This document shows positions 1-7,503 of a stretch of DNA of 64,000 nt, piece after piece. Source of the DNA: Actinomadura rupiterrae (GTDB lineage Bacteria; Actinomycetota; Actinomycetes; Streptosporangiales; Streptosporangiaceae). How positions within the stretch are numbered: the stretch's first letter is position 1; the number at the start of each line of letters is the position of its first letter. A program made the translations under genes and the position numbers. The notes below the pieces were generated by a model. That model was not told the origin of the DNA, did not search any database, and saw only the letters and a list, made by a program, of their open reading frames with translations. The stretch is taken from contig NZ_JAMZEA010000005.1 of NCBI RefSeq assembly GCF_024172125.1, positions 805,646 through 869,645 on the forward strand, written 5' to 3'.

Positions 1-513
1 TCCTGGGTCGCGCACCCCGACCTTGTCCCGGTCTGCCGCGAGGTCTTCGACGGCGTGCTGGGCGACAAGCCGAACCAGCGCGACCGGCTCCGCGAGGACG
101 TCAAGGTCTCGGCCGCCGACCTGCTCAACATCAAGGCGACGCCGGGCGACATCACCGAGGCCGGCCTGCGCAACAACATCGACGTCGCGCTGCGCTACCT
201 CGCCACCTGGCTCGACGGCGCCGGCGCGGTCGCCATCCACAACCTGATGGAGGACGCGGCGACCGCCGAGATCTCCCGCTCGCAGGTCTGGCAGTGGATC
301 CGCAACGGCGTGAAGCTCAAGGAGGGCGAGACCGTCACGCGCGAGTTGGTCGAGCGCCTGCTGGACGAGGAGCTGGCCAACATCCGCGCGGAGCTGGGCG
401 ACGCCTACAACGAGCCCCGCTACAACGAGGCCGTGGCCCTCTTCAAGGAGGTCACCCTGGCGGACGAGTACTCCGAGTTCCTGACGACCCCGGCGTACAT
501 CCGCTTCCCGTAA
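1..513 (+). CDS. aceB: Malate synthase A, C-terminal part (5' end outside window)
   Basis: The open frame enters from the left edge and ends with TAA at 511-513, giving the last 170 residues. The segment holds features of the malate synthase C-terminal plug: a DLLNI stretch, GLRNNIDVALRYLATWL, and AVAIHNLMEDAATAEISRSQ followed by a WQWIRNG motif. Malate synthase condenses glyoxylate with acetyl-CoA to give malate in the cytosolic glyoxylate shunt. The glycolate oxidase genes start 160 bp downstream and make glyoxylate, so the neighbourhood is metabolically coherent. A 13-bp inverted repeat at 564-596 closes the transcript, so aceB and glcD probably do not share one uninterrupted message. The start and catalytic barrel are not visible. 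Confidence 0.93.
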   Translation, partial: SWVAHPDLVPVCREVFDGVLGDKPNQRDRLREDVKVSAADLLNIKATPGDITEAGLRNNIDVALRYLATWLDGAGAVAIHNLMEDAATAEISRSQVWQWIRNGVKLKEGETVTRELVERLLDEELANIRAELGDAYNEPRYNEAVALFKEVTLADEYSEFLTTPAYIRFP

Positions 514-563
514 GGGACGGCCTCCTGTAGCAAGCGGTTTCATGGGCTGACAGGTGGTTTCAC

Positions 564-596
564 GGGCGCGGCGGCCTCTCCGGGGCCGCCGCGCCC
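564..596 (+). terminator. Stem-loop after malate synthase
   Basis: GGGCGCGGCGGCC at 564-576 pairs perfectly with 584-596 across a 7-nt loop. It lies 50 bp after the stop of the malate synthase frame. There is no T-tract, as is usual for high-GC actinomycete terminators. Confidence 0.6.
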
Positions 597-673
597 AGAA
601 CCTCCGCCCCCAGGACCTCGCGCCCTGGACCTCCGCGCCCGGGGCCGCGCGCCCCTCGCCCTAGGGAGACGGC

Positions 674-2128
674 ATGGCAGACACTCTCCGGGACCTGGCC
701 GAGCGCTGCACGCGCCTGCTCGGCCCCGAGTCGGTCATCTCCGATCCGGTCCGGTTGCGCACGTACGAGTGCGACGGGCTGACGTCCCACCGCGCCTCTC
801 CCGGGCTGGTCGTCCTGCCGGAGACCGCCGAGCAGATCGCGGCCATCGTGCGCGCGTGCGGAGAGGCGGGCGTCCCGTACGTGGCCCGCGGGTCCGGGAC
901 GGGCCTGTCCGGTGGGGCGCTCCCCCGGACGGACGGCGTGCTCATCGTGACGGCGAGGATGCGCCGGATCCTCGACATCGACATCCCGAACCAGCGGGCG
1001 ACCGTGGAGCCGGGCGTCATCAACCTGGACGTGACGCGGGCCGCGCGCCCGCACGGCTACTACTTCGCGCCCGACCCGTCCAGCCAGCAGATCTGCTCGG
1101 TCGGCGGGAACGTCGCGGAGAACTCGGGCGGCGCGCACTGCCTGAAGTACGGGTTCACCGCGCACCACATCCTGGCCTGCGAGATCGTCACGCCCGACGG
1201 CGAGATCGCGGAGCTGTCCCGGGACGATCCCGGTTTCGACCTGCTCGGGGTGTTCGTCGGCTCGGAGGGCACGCTCGGCATCACGACGAAGATCACCGTG
1301 CGGCTGACCCGGCTGCCGGAGACCGTGCGGACGCTGCTGGCGGCGTTCGACACGATCGGGAAGGGCGGCGACGCGGTGTCGGCGATCATCGCGGCGGGGG
1401 TGGTGCCGGCCGCGATCGAGATGATGGACGCGCTGTCGATCGAGGCCGCGGAGGCGGCCGTGGCCTGCGGCTATCCGGAGGGCGCGGGCGCGGTCCTGGT
1501 GGTCGAGCTGGACGGCCCGGACGCGACCGTCGAGCACCAGTTCGCGCAGGTCGAGCGGCTCTGCCGGGAGGCGGGCGCGTTCGAGATCCGGGTGGCGGCC
1601 GACGACACCGAGCGGGCGCTGATCTGGAAGGGGCGCAAGTCCGCGTTCGCCGCGATGGGCCGGATCAGCCCGGCCTACATCGTCCAGGACGGCGTGATCC
1701 CGCGCACTTCGCTAGGCGAGGTGCTCGGACGCATCGACGCGCTGAGCCGCGAGTCCGGTGTGCGCGTCGCGAACGTCTTCCATGCCGGGGATGGGAATCT
1801 GCATCCGCTCGTGCTTTTCGACGATTCCGTACCGGGCGCGCAGGAGCGGGCGGAGACCGTCTCTGGCGCGATCCTCGATCTGTGCGTCGAGCATGGCGGT
1901 TCCATCACGGGGGAGCACGGCGTGGGTGCGGACAAGGCCCGCTACATGCCGCGCATGTTCAGCGACGACGACCTCGACACCATGCAGATGGTCCGGTGCG
2001 GCTTCGATCCGGCGGGGCTGTGCAACCCGGGCAAGGTGTTCCCGACGCCGCGGCTGTGCGGGGAGGTTCCGGGCGTCCGGAAAGGGCCGCACCCGCTGGT
2101 CGCCGAAGGAAAGGCGGACCTGTTCTGA
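674..2128 (+). CDS. glcD: Glycolate oxidase subunit GlcD (FAD-linked oxidase)
   Basis: This 484-residue protein belongs to the FAD-linked oxidase (PCMH fold) family. The N-terminal half has the flavin-binding stretch VARGSGTGLSGG (about residues 77-88) and a NVAENSGG segment. The C-terminal half has the FAD-oxidase C domain with HAGDGNLHP and GEHGVG, both typical of GlcD and D-lactate dehydrogenases. The ATG at 674 follows a GGGAG ribosome site at about 664. Its TGA overlaps the ATG of glcE, so the two are translationally coupled. GlcD is expected to carry the substrate and FAD site that oxidises glycolate to glyoxylate with GlcE and GlcF. A D-lactate or other 2-hydroxyacid substrate cannot be excluded, but the three-subunit set next to malate synthase favours glycolate. 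Confidence 0.9.
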   Translation: MADTLRDLAERCTRLLGPESVISDPVRLRTYECDGLTSHRASPGLVVLPETAEQIAAIVRACGEAGVPYVARGSGTGLSGGALPRTDGVLIVTARMRRILDIDIPNQRATVEPGVINLDVTRAARPHGYYFAPDPSSQQICSVGGNVAENSGGAHCLKYGFTAHHILACEIVTPDGEIAELSRDDPGFDLLGVFVGSEGTLGITTKITVRLTRLPETVRTLLAAFDTIGKGGDAVSAIIAAGVVPAAIEMMDALSIEAAEAAVACGYPEGAGAVLVVELDGPDATVEHQFAQVERLCREAGAFEIRVAADDTERALIWKGRKSAFAAMGRISPAYIVQDGVIPRTSLGEVLGRIDALSRESGVRVANVFHAGDGNLHPLVLFDDSVPGAQERAETVSGAILDLCVEHGGSITGEHGVGADKARYMPRMFSDDDLDTMQMVRCGFDPAGLCNPGKVFPTPRLCGEVPGVRKGPHPLVAEGKADLF

Positions 2129-3297
2129 TGCTGCCCCTGGACGCGTTCGCCAAGGTCTGCGCCGACGTCCGCCCTGGTGAGGACGCCGATCAGGTGGACG
2201 GCCTGACCCCGCCGGTCGTCGCCGCGCCTGCCACCCTGGACGAGGCGTCGGCGGTGATGCGGACGGCCGCCGAGCATGGTCTGGCCGTCGTCCCGTCCGG
2301 AACCGGGAGCAAGCTCGGCTATGGGCGGCCCGTCGAACGCTGCGACGTGCTCGTCACCACGCGCAACCTCGACGGGATCATCAAGCACTCGCCCGGCGAC
2401 CTCACGCTGCACGTCGAAGCAGGGCTGACATTCGAGGCGCTACGTGAAACCGAGGCGGACGGCTGGGGTCAGCATCTCGCCTTGCGTCCACCCGAAAACG
2501 GGACGATCGGCGGTGCGATCGCTACCGATGTCGCCGGTCCGGGCCGTCTCCTCCACGGTTCCGCGCGCGATCTGCTGATCGGGATCACCACCGTCCGCGC
2601 GGACGGCACGATCGCGCGCGCAGGAGGCAAGGTCGTCAAGAACGTCGCCGGATACGACCTCGGCAAGCTCTACACGGGTTCCCTGGGCACGCTCGGCCTC
2701 ATCGTGGACGCGACCTTCCGCATGCACCCGGCGGCCCGCGCCGTGCGCGTGGCGGTCGTCACCGACGATCCCGGACGGGCCGTCCAGGCGGTTCTGCACT
2801 CCCAGGTCGTCCCGCGGGCGATCGAGATCGACCGTCCGGCCGGTTCGGACGAGACGACCGTCGCCGTAGAGGCGGAGACCGAAACCCCGGACGAGACGTC
2901 CGCGCGCCTGCACGAGCTCCTCGGCGGCACCCCGGCTCCCGAGCCGGATTGGTGGAATCGGCTTCCGGAGGGCGAAGTCCTGGCCGAGATCCGAAGCCTT
3001 CCGGCACGCCTCCCGGAAATCATCAAAGCCGTCAAAGACCTGCCTCTGCGCGGCTCGGCCGGGGCCGGACGCCTCTACACCACGCCCGACTACACCACGC
3101 CCGACGGCGTGGAAGAGCTGCGCGAGGCACTGAAACCGATCGGCGCGAGGGTCGTCCTCGTGCGCGCGCCCTTGGCCGTCCGCAAGAGCGTGGACGTCTG
3201 GGGCCCGCTCCCCACCCTCCCGATCATGCGGCGCGTGAAGGACCAGTTCGACCCCGACCACCGGCTCTCGCCCGGCCGGTTCGCCGAAGGAGTGTGA
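2128..3297 (+). CDS. glcE: Glycolate oxidase FAD-binding subunit GlcE
   Basis: A 389-residue protein of the same FAD-binding (PCMH) family as GlcD, but shorter, as GlcE usually is. The flavin loop reads VVPSGTGSKLGYG near residue 55, and GGKVVKNVAGYDLGKLYTGSLGTLG near 170 is a hallmark of GlcE. The ATG at 2128 shares one base with the glcD stop (TGATG arrangement), which fixes the start; the frame is open much further upstream only as a shadow of glcD. It forms the complex with GlcD and the iron-sulfur subunit GlcF encoded next. The C-terminus ends PDHRLSPGRFAEGV. Confidence 0.9.
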   Translation: MLPLDAFAKVCADVRPGEDADQVDGLTPPVVAAPATLDEASAVMRTAAEHGLAVVPSGTGSKLGYGRPVERCDVLVTTRNLDGIIKHSPGDLTLHVEAGLTFEALRETEADGWGQHLALRPPENGTIGGAIATDVAGPGRLLHGSARDLLIGITTVRADGTIARAGGKVVKNVAGYDLGKLYTGSLGTLGLIVDATFRMHPAARAVRVAVVTDDPGRAVQAVLHSQVVPRAIEIDRPAGSDETTVAVEAETETPDETSARLHELLGGTPAPEPDWWNRLPEGEVLAEIRSLPARLPEIIKAVKDLPLRGSAGAGRLYTTPDYTTPDGVEELREALKPIGARVVLVRAPLAVRKSVDVWGPLPTLPIMRRVKDQFDPDHRLSPGRFAEGV

Positions 3298-3299
3298 CC

Positions 3300-4640
3300 G
3301 TGACCCGGCCGGACGAACTGCCCGAACCACCCGAACCCGGCACCGAGACCGTCCCCGAGGTTCCGTCCGCCGTCTCCATGGACGACCTGCTGAGCGACTG
3401 CGTCCACTGCGGGTTCTGCCTGCCGACCTGCCCGACCTACGTGCTGTGGGGCGAGGAGATGGACTCGCCGCGCGGGCGCATCCACCTCATGCAGCAGCAC
3501 CGGGAGGGCGCGCCGCTCGGCGACGCGATGGTGCGGCATTTCGACGCCTGCCTGGGGTGCATGGCGTGCGTGACGGCCTGCCCGTCCGGCGTCCAGTACG
3601 ACAAGCTCATCGAGGTCACCCGCGCCGAGGTCGAGGCCGAGCACCCCCGGACGTGGACGGAACGAGCGGTCCGTGGGGCGATTTTCAGCCTGTTCCCCTA
3701 CCCGAGGCGCCTGCGCGCCCTGCGCGGCCCGCTACGCGCCTATCAGCGCTCGGGAGTGCCCGCCCTGGTCAGGCGCAGCGGCATCCTGGAGCGCCTCTCC
3801 CCGACCCTCGCCGCGATGGAACGGCTCGCACCGCCGTCTCAGAAGGCACCTAGCCTGCCGGAGCGGGTCGCGGCGCGCGGCGGCCGCCGCGCCACGGTCG
3901 GGATGCTCACCGGATGCGTCCAGCGCGAGTTCTTCCCCGGCGTGAACGCGGCGACCGCGCGCGTGCTGGCGATGGAGGGCTGCGACGTGCTGATCCCCAA
4001 GCGGCAAGGATGCTGCGGGGCGCTGTCGCTGCACTCCGGACGGGCCGGCGAGGCCCGCGCGTTCGCCCGCCGGACGGTCGAGACCTTCGAGGGCGTGGAC
4101 GTCATCGTGGTCAACTCGGCGGGCTGCGGCTCGGCGATGAAGGAGTACGAGACCCTCCTGGCGGACGACCCCGCCTGGGCGGCCCGGGCTCGTGCGCTCG
4201 CGGAGAAGACCCGCGACCTGGCCGAGTTCCTGGTGGAGCTGGGGCCGCGGGCCGAGCGGCATCCGCTTCCGGTGACGGTCGCCTACCACGACGCCTGCCA
4301 CCTCGCGCACGCGCAGGGGGTGCGGTCGCAGCCGCGCGCGCTGCTGGCGGGCATCCCCGAGCTGACCGTGAAGGAGATCGCCGATCCGGAGGTCTGCTGC
4401 GGCTCGGCGGGGACCTATAACCTGCTCCAGCCGGTAGCGGCGGCCGAACTCGGCGACCGCAAGGCCGCGAACGTCGCCGCGACCAGGGCGGACCTCCTGG
4501 TGGCCGCGAACCCCGGCTGCTCGCTCCAGATCGCGCAGGCGCTGGAGCGGCAGGGCGCGCCCCTACCGGTCGCGCACACCGCGCAAGTCCTGGACGCGTC
4601 GCTGCGCGGGCACCCCGCCGCGACGCTCCTCGCCCGCTGA
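3300..4640 (+). CDS. glcF: Glycolate oxidase iron-sulfur subunit GlcF
   Basis: A 446-residue protein with two N-terminal 4Fe-4S motifs, CVHCGFCLPTCP (about residues 35-46) and CLGCMACVTACP (about 83-94). Two cysteine-rich CCG domains follow (GCCGALSLHSG and CCGSAGTYN), the GlcF/LutA architecture. It should pass electrons from the flavin subunits to the membrane quinone pool. I choose GTG 3300 because AAGGAG at 3287-3292 lies 7 nt upstream; GTG 3294 overlaps the glcE stop (GTGA) but is too close to that site. It is the last gene of the glcDEF operon. No strong terminator is visible in the 157 bp before the next gene. Confidence 0.9.
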   Translation: MTRPDELPEPPEPGTETVPEVPSAVSMDDLLSDCVHCGFCLPTCPTYVLWGEEMDSPRGRIHLMQQHREGAPLGDAMVRHFDACLGCMACVTACPSGVQYDKLIEVTRAEVEAEHPRTWTERAVRGAIFSLFPYPRRLRALRGPLRAYQRSGVPALVRRSGILERLSPTLAAMERLAPPSQKAPSLPERVAARGGRRATVGMLTGCVQREFFPGVNAATARVLAMEGCDVLIPKRQGCCGALSLHSGRAGEARAFARRTVETFEGVDVIVVNSAGCGSAMKEYETLLADDPAWAARARALAEKTRDLAEFLVELGPRAERHPLPVTVAYHDACHLAHAQGVRSQPRALLAGIPELTVKEIADPEVCCGSAGTYNLLQPVAAAELGDRKAANVAATRADLLVAANPGCSLQIAQALERQGAPLPVAHTAQVLDASLRGHPAATLLAR

Positions 4641-4797
4641 CCCGCACCCTCGCCCACCCCGCGCCAAACGCTTGCTTGTCAGCACCCACCACCCACATCA
4701 CTCCATGTCAGAGGCGTGACCGACCAGTCATTCACGATCCGGCGTCCGGTATCGTGACTCGCCCCTGAACGCAGGACGGATCCCCCGAGGCTGGCAG

Positions 4798-5532
4798 ATG
4801 TCCAACAGCTACCGATCCCACCGGCGCCGCAAGAGGAAGACCGGCACCGGCAAGCTCGGGCTCGCGGGCGCGCTCACCGGCGCGCTCGGAATCGGCGCGG
4901 TCGCGGTCGCGATCGTGGCGCTGCGCCCCGACCACCAGGGCACGCCCTCGATGACCGGGACGGGCGGCGAGTCCTCGCAAAGCGCCCCGGCGACCAGCGG
5001 CCTGCCTTCCGGCGGCCCCACTTCGGCCCCCGCGCCCAAGACCGGGCACCAACTGAGCTTCACCACGCCCGAGGGGTACGGCTACACGCTGGCCGCCATC
5101 CGCTCGGGCACCGACAAGCAGCCCCTGTCGAATAGCAAGCCCCCTGGGGACGGCGAGACGTACGCCTACGCCGAGTACGTCCTCACCAACAACCAGCGGC
5201 GTCCCGTACCGCTCGACTTCCCGGCCGACCTGTTCATGCCGCTCGACTCGGTCCCCTCGTCCGCGCGCGAACGGTGCATGCCCCAGCCCGGCATCCCCGA
5301 CAGCATGTGCACGCTGCCGAACCACAGCGAGGTCACCGCCCGCATTGGCGACGCCAAGGCGCCCTACCAGCAGGACGGCGACACCGTCCTGCCCGCCGGC
5401 GGCTCCTACATCGTCCGGGTCGCCTCGGACCTTCCCGTAAGCGCCGACACCCCGCCGCACGATCTGCGGCTGTACGTGTGGGACGCCCGCTTCACCAGCG
5501 ACCGCAAGGGCGTGGAGATCCCCCTCCCCTAG
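4798..5532 (+). CDS. Membrane-anchored or secreted protein of unknown function
   Basis: This 244-residue protein starts with a very basic stretch (RSHRRRKRKTGTGK) and then one hydrophobic segment at about residues 19-42. It therefore looks like a signal anchor with the rest outside the cell. A Ser/Pro/Thr linker (about 50-85) leads to a domain of roughly 160 residues rich in predicted beta strands (LTNNQRRPVPLDF, GSYIVRVASDLP, LRLYVWDARF). This resembles the Ig-like DUF4352 group, but I cannot confirm it. Two cysteines (RCMPQ and SMCTL) could form a disulfide. The ATG at 4798 has CGAGG about 10 nt upstream. It stands alone between glcF and a convergent membrane gene and shares a terminator stem with the latter. 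Confidence 0.75.
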   Translation: MSNSYRSHRRRKRKTGTGKLGLAGALTGALGIGAVAVAIVALRPDHQGTPSMTGTGGESSQSAPATSGLPSGGPTSAPAPKTGHQLSFTTPEGYGYTLAAIRSGTDKQPLSNSKPPGDGETYAYAEYVLTNNQRRPVPLDFPADLFMPLDSVPSSARERCMPQPGIPDSMCTLPNHSEVTARIGDAKAPYQQDGDTVLPAGGSYIVRVASDLPVSADTPPHDLRLYVWDARFTSDRKGVEIPLP

Positions 5533-5566
5533 CCGGCGCCCATCGCCTCCCCAACGAACAGCAAGA

Positions 5567-5599
5567 AGCCTCCTGTCCGTGGAGAGCGGACAGGAGGCT
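5567..5599. terminator. Bidirectional terminator between convergent genes
   Basis: AGCCTCCTGTCCG at 5567-5579 pairs with 5587-5599 across a 7-nt loop. It sits between two convergent stop codons at 5532 and 5616, so it can serve both strands. Confidence 0.7.
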
Positions 5600-5615
5600 C
5601 TGGCGACACCTTCGC

Positions 5616-6650
5616 TCAGGCGAGGGCGGGTTCGCGGTCGGTGACGGTCGCGGGGGCCGGGCTGCGGCGGCCGCGCAGCGAGCCGAGGGCGAGCAGCACC
5701 AGTCCGCCCAGGCCCCAGGCGAGCAGCACGGCGAGCGGCCTGGTCATCTGCGCGCCGTCGAAGAAGGCCGTGTTCCGCAGCAGCGTGGCGGCCGCACCCG
5801 GCGGGAGGTACTGGCCGATCTCGCCCCACGGGCGCGGCAGCAGCTCCGGCGCGGAGGTCGCGGCCGACAGCGGGTTGCCGATGAGCATCATGGTCAGGCC
5901 GCCGAGGCCGAGCCCGGGCCGTCCGAGCACGGCCGCCAGGCCCGCGACCGCCGCCGTGCAGGCGAGGACGCCCAGGCCCGCCACCCCCGCGATCTCCAGG
6001 TACGAACCGGGCAGCAGCGACAGGCCGTACCGGGCGAGCCATCCCACGGCGAGGCCGCCGAAGACCGCGAACACGACGACTCCGACGAACCGCCACAGCA
6101 CGGACTGGACGATCATGGTCAGCAGCACCGCGCCGACGATCGCGGACATGACCAGCGGCAGCACCATCGCGCCGAAGCCGGTCCCGCGCGGGTCGTCGTG
6201 CGCGGCGGGCACCACGTCCTGGACGGCGGCGGGCGGCGCGGCGTGGCCCGGCGCGTCCGCGGCCCCGCCGGGCTTGGGGAGCGCGGCGGCGAGCTGGCCG
6301 AGCTGCTGCGCGAGCACCGGCGACGCGGCGGACGCGACGAGCACGTGCGGCCCGGCCGGCGCGGTCACGATCGCGCCGTACGCCTCGCGGTCGGTGAGGG
6401 CCTTGCGGGCGGACGCCTCGTCCGTGCGGACCTTGACGTCGAACATGCCGGGGCGCTCGTGGTCCAGCCGCGAGGCGACCGCGTCCGCGCCGGGTCCGGC
6501 GACGACGATCGGCACCTCGCGCGGCGCGATCCGGGCGGACGGCCAGGCGAAGGCCGTGATCATCAGCGCCTGCAGCAGCGCCGCGCCGAGCGCGACGGCG
6601 AGGGCGCGCCGGGCGAGGGCGCCGCGACGGGGCCGGGGGGTAGCGGTCAT
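5616..6650 (-). CDS. ABC-2/YhgE-Pip-like membrane protein, TetR-controlled
   Basis: The 344-residue protein has one membrane segment near residues 18-36. A hydrophilic region of about 130 residues follows, then about six hydrophobic helices (MVLPLVMSAIVGAVLLTMIVQ to LAVLLAWGLGGLVLLALG). This matches the ABC-2 or DUF3533/YhgE-Pip type layout seen in actinomycete drug-export or envelope proteins. ATG 6650 is chosen over an upstream in-frame ATG because GGAGG lies at 6656-6660. It is divergent from a TetR regulator 103 bp away, and two copies of the TetR palindrome lie between them, one directly over its leader. No ATPase gene is adjacent, so export activity is only an inference. Confidence 0.75.
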   Translation of the reverse strand: MTATPRPRRGALARRALAVALGAALLQALMITAFAWPSARIAPREVPIVVAGPGADAVASRLDHERPGMFDVKVRTDEASARKALTDREAYGAIVTAPAGPHVLVASAASPVLAQQLGQLAAALPKPGGAADAPGHAAPPAAVQDVVPAAHDDPRGTGFGAMVLPLVMSAIVGAVLLTMIVQSVLWRFVGVVVFAVFGGLAVGWLARYGLSLLPGSYLEIAGVAGLGVLACTAAVAGLAAVLGRPGLGLGGLTMMLIGNPLSAATSAPELLPRPWGEIGQYLPPGAAATLLRNTAFFDGAQMTRPLAVLLAWGLGGLVLLALGSLRGRRSPAPATVTDREPALA

Positions 6651-6666
6651 GGCCGCCTCCAATAAA

Positions 6667-6680
6667 AGCGGACGTTCGTT
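6667..6680. promoter_or_regulatory. Second TetR operator copy, near the divergent membrane gene
   Basis: AGCGGACGTTCGTT matches the perfect palindrome at 6727-6740 at 12 of 14 positions. It lies 17-30 bp upstream of the start of the membrane-protein gene on the minus strand. Confidence 0.6.
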
Positions 6681-6726
6681 CTCTTTAACTACCGCAACGG
6701 TCGCACCCGGCCGCCGACTTGTCAAG

Positions 6727-6740
6727 AACGAACGTTCGTT
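6727..6740. promoter_or_regulatory. TetR operator, perfect palindrome
   Basis: AACGAACGTTCGTT is a perfect 14-bp palindrome ending 13 bp before the tetR start. Together with the copy at 6667-6680 (60 bp centre to centre) it suggests autoregulation plus repression of the divergent gene. Confidence 0.75.
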
Positions 6741-6753
6741 TTAGTTTGGGGCC

Positions 6754-7365
6754 ATGCCCCGAGTGAGCGAAGAGCACCTGGAGCGGCGCCGCCGCCAGAT
6801 CATCGACGCGGCCCGCGCCTGCTTCATCCGCAAGGGCCTGCACGAGACCTCGATGCAGGACATCTTCGCCGAGTCCGGCCTGTCCGCCGGGGCCGTCTAC
6901 CGCTACTTCAAAAGCAAGAACGAGATCGTCGACGAGATCGTCTCGACCACCCGGGGCGACCTGCTGAGCGTCCTGTCGGAGCTGGTGGAGGCCGAGCCGC
7001 TGCTCGAACCGGACGAGGTGTGCCTGGCGATGTGCACGCACATCCGCGACCTCGCCGAGGGGAACGGCCCCGTCCGCATGGCCCTCCAGGCCTGGGCGCT
7101 CGCCGCGCACGACGCCCCCGTGGGCGCGCACGTGCGCGAGACCATGGTCGGCATCCGCGACCTCTGGACGGTCTACGCGCGGCGGCTCGCGGCGGCCGGG
7201 CGGCTTTCCGGCGACGTCGATGCCGAGGCGGCGGGCCGGGTATTGTTCGGCCTGTTCCCGGGGTTCATCCTGCAGTACGTCCTCCTCGGGGACGCGACGC
7301 CCGAGATCTTCGCGCGCGGCGTCCGGAGCCTCTTCCCCGCGGCCGTCCCGGCGGCCCGGAGCTGA
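6754..7365 (+). CDS. TetR family transcriptional regulator
   Basis: This 203-residue protein has a classic TetR N-terminal DNA-binding domain. It reads RRRQIIDAARACFIRKGLHETSMQDIFAESGLSAGAVYRYFKSKNEIV, with the helix-turn-helix at about residues 30-50 and the YRYF signature. The variable C-terminal ligand domain runs to the end and includes MALQAWALAAHDAP. It is divergent from the membrane protein at 5616-6650, with matching palindromes in the gap, so it most likely represses that gene and itself. The inducer is unknown. A 10-bp stem at 7418-7441 probably ends the transcript. Confidence 0.9.
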   Translation: MPRVSEEHLERRRRQIIDAARACFIRKGLHETSMQDIFAESGLSAGAVYRYFKSKNEIVDEIVSTTRGDLLSVLSELVEAEPLLEPDEVCLAMCTHIRDLAEGNGPVRMALQAWALAAHDAPVGAHVRETMVGIRDLWTVYARRLAAAGRLSGDVDAEAAGRVLFGLFPGFILQYVLLGDATPEIFARGVRSLFPAAVPAARS

Positions 7366-7417
7366 CCACCCCTCTCGCCCGGACGCCGCAAAAGCGCTAG
7401 AAACTCCTCACACGCCC

Positions 7418-7441
7418 GACCCGTCCGTCCCCGGACGGGTC
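7418..7441 (+). terminator. Terminator after tetR
   Basis: GACCCGTCCG at 7418-7427 pairs with 7432-7441 across a 4-nt loop, 53 bp after the tetR stop. Confidence 0.6.
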
Positions 7442-7503
7442 ACTATGGCGTGGCCATCACCTCGGCGTTTTAACATCTCATTACCTGGGACGCGGGAGAG
7501 GCA

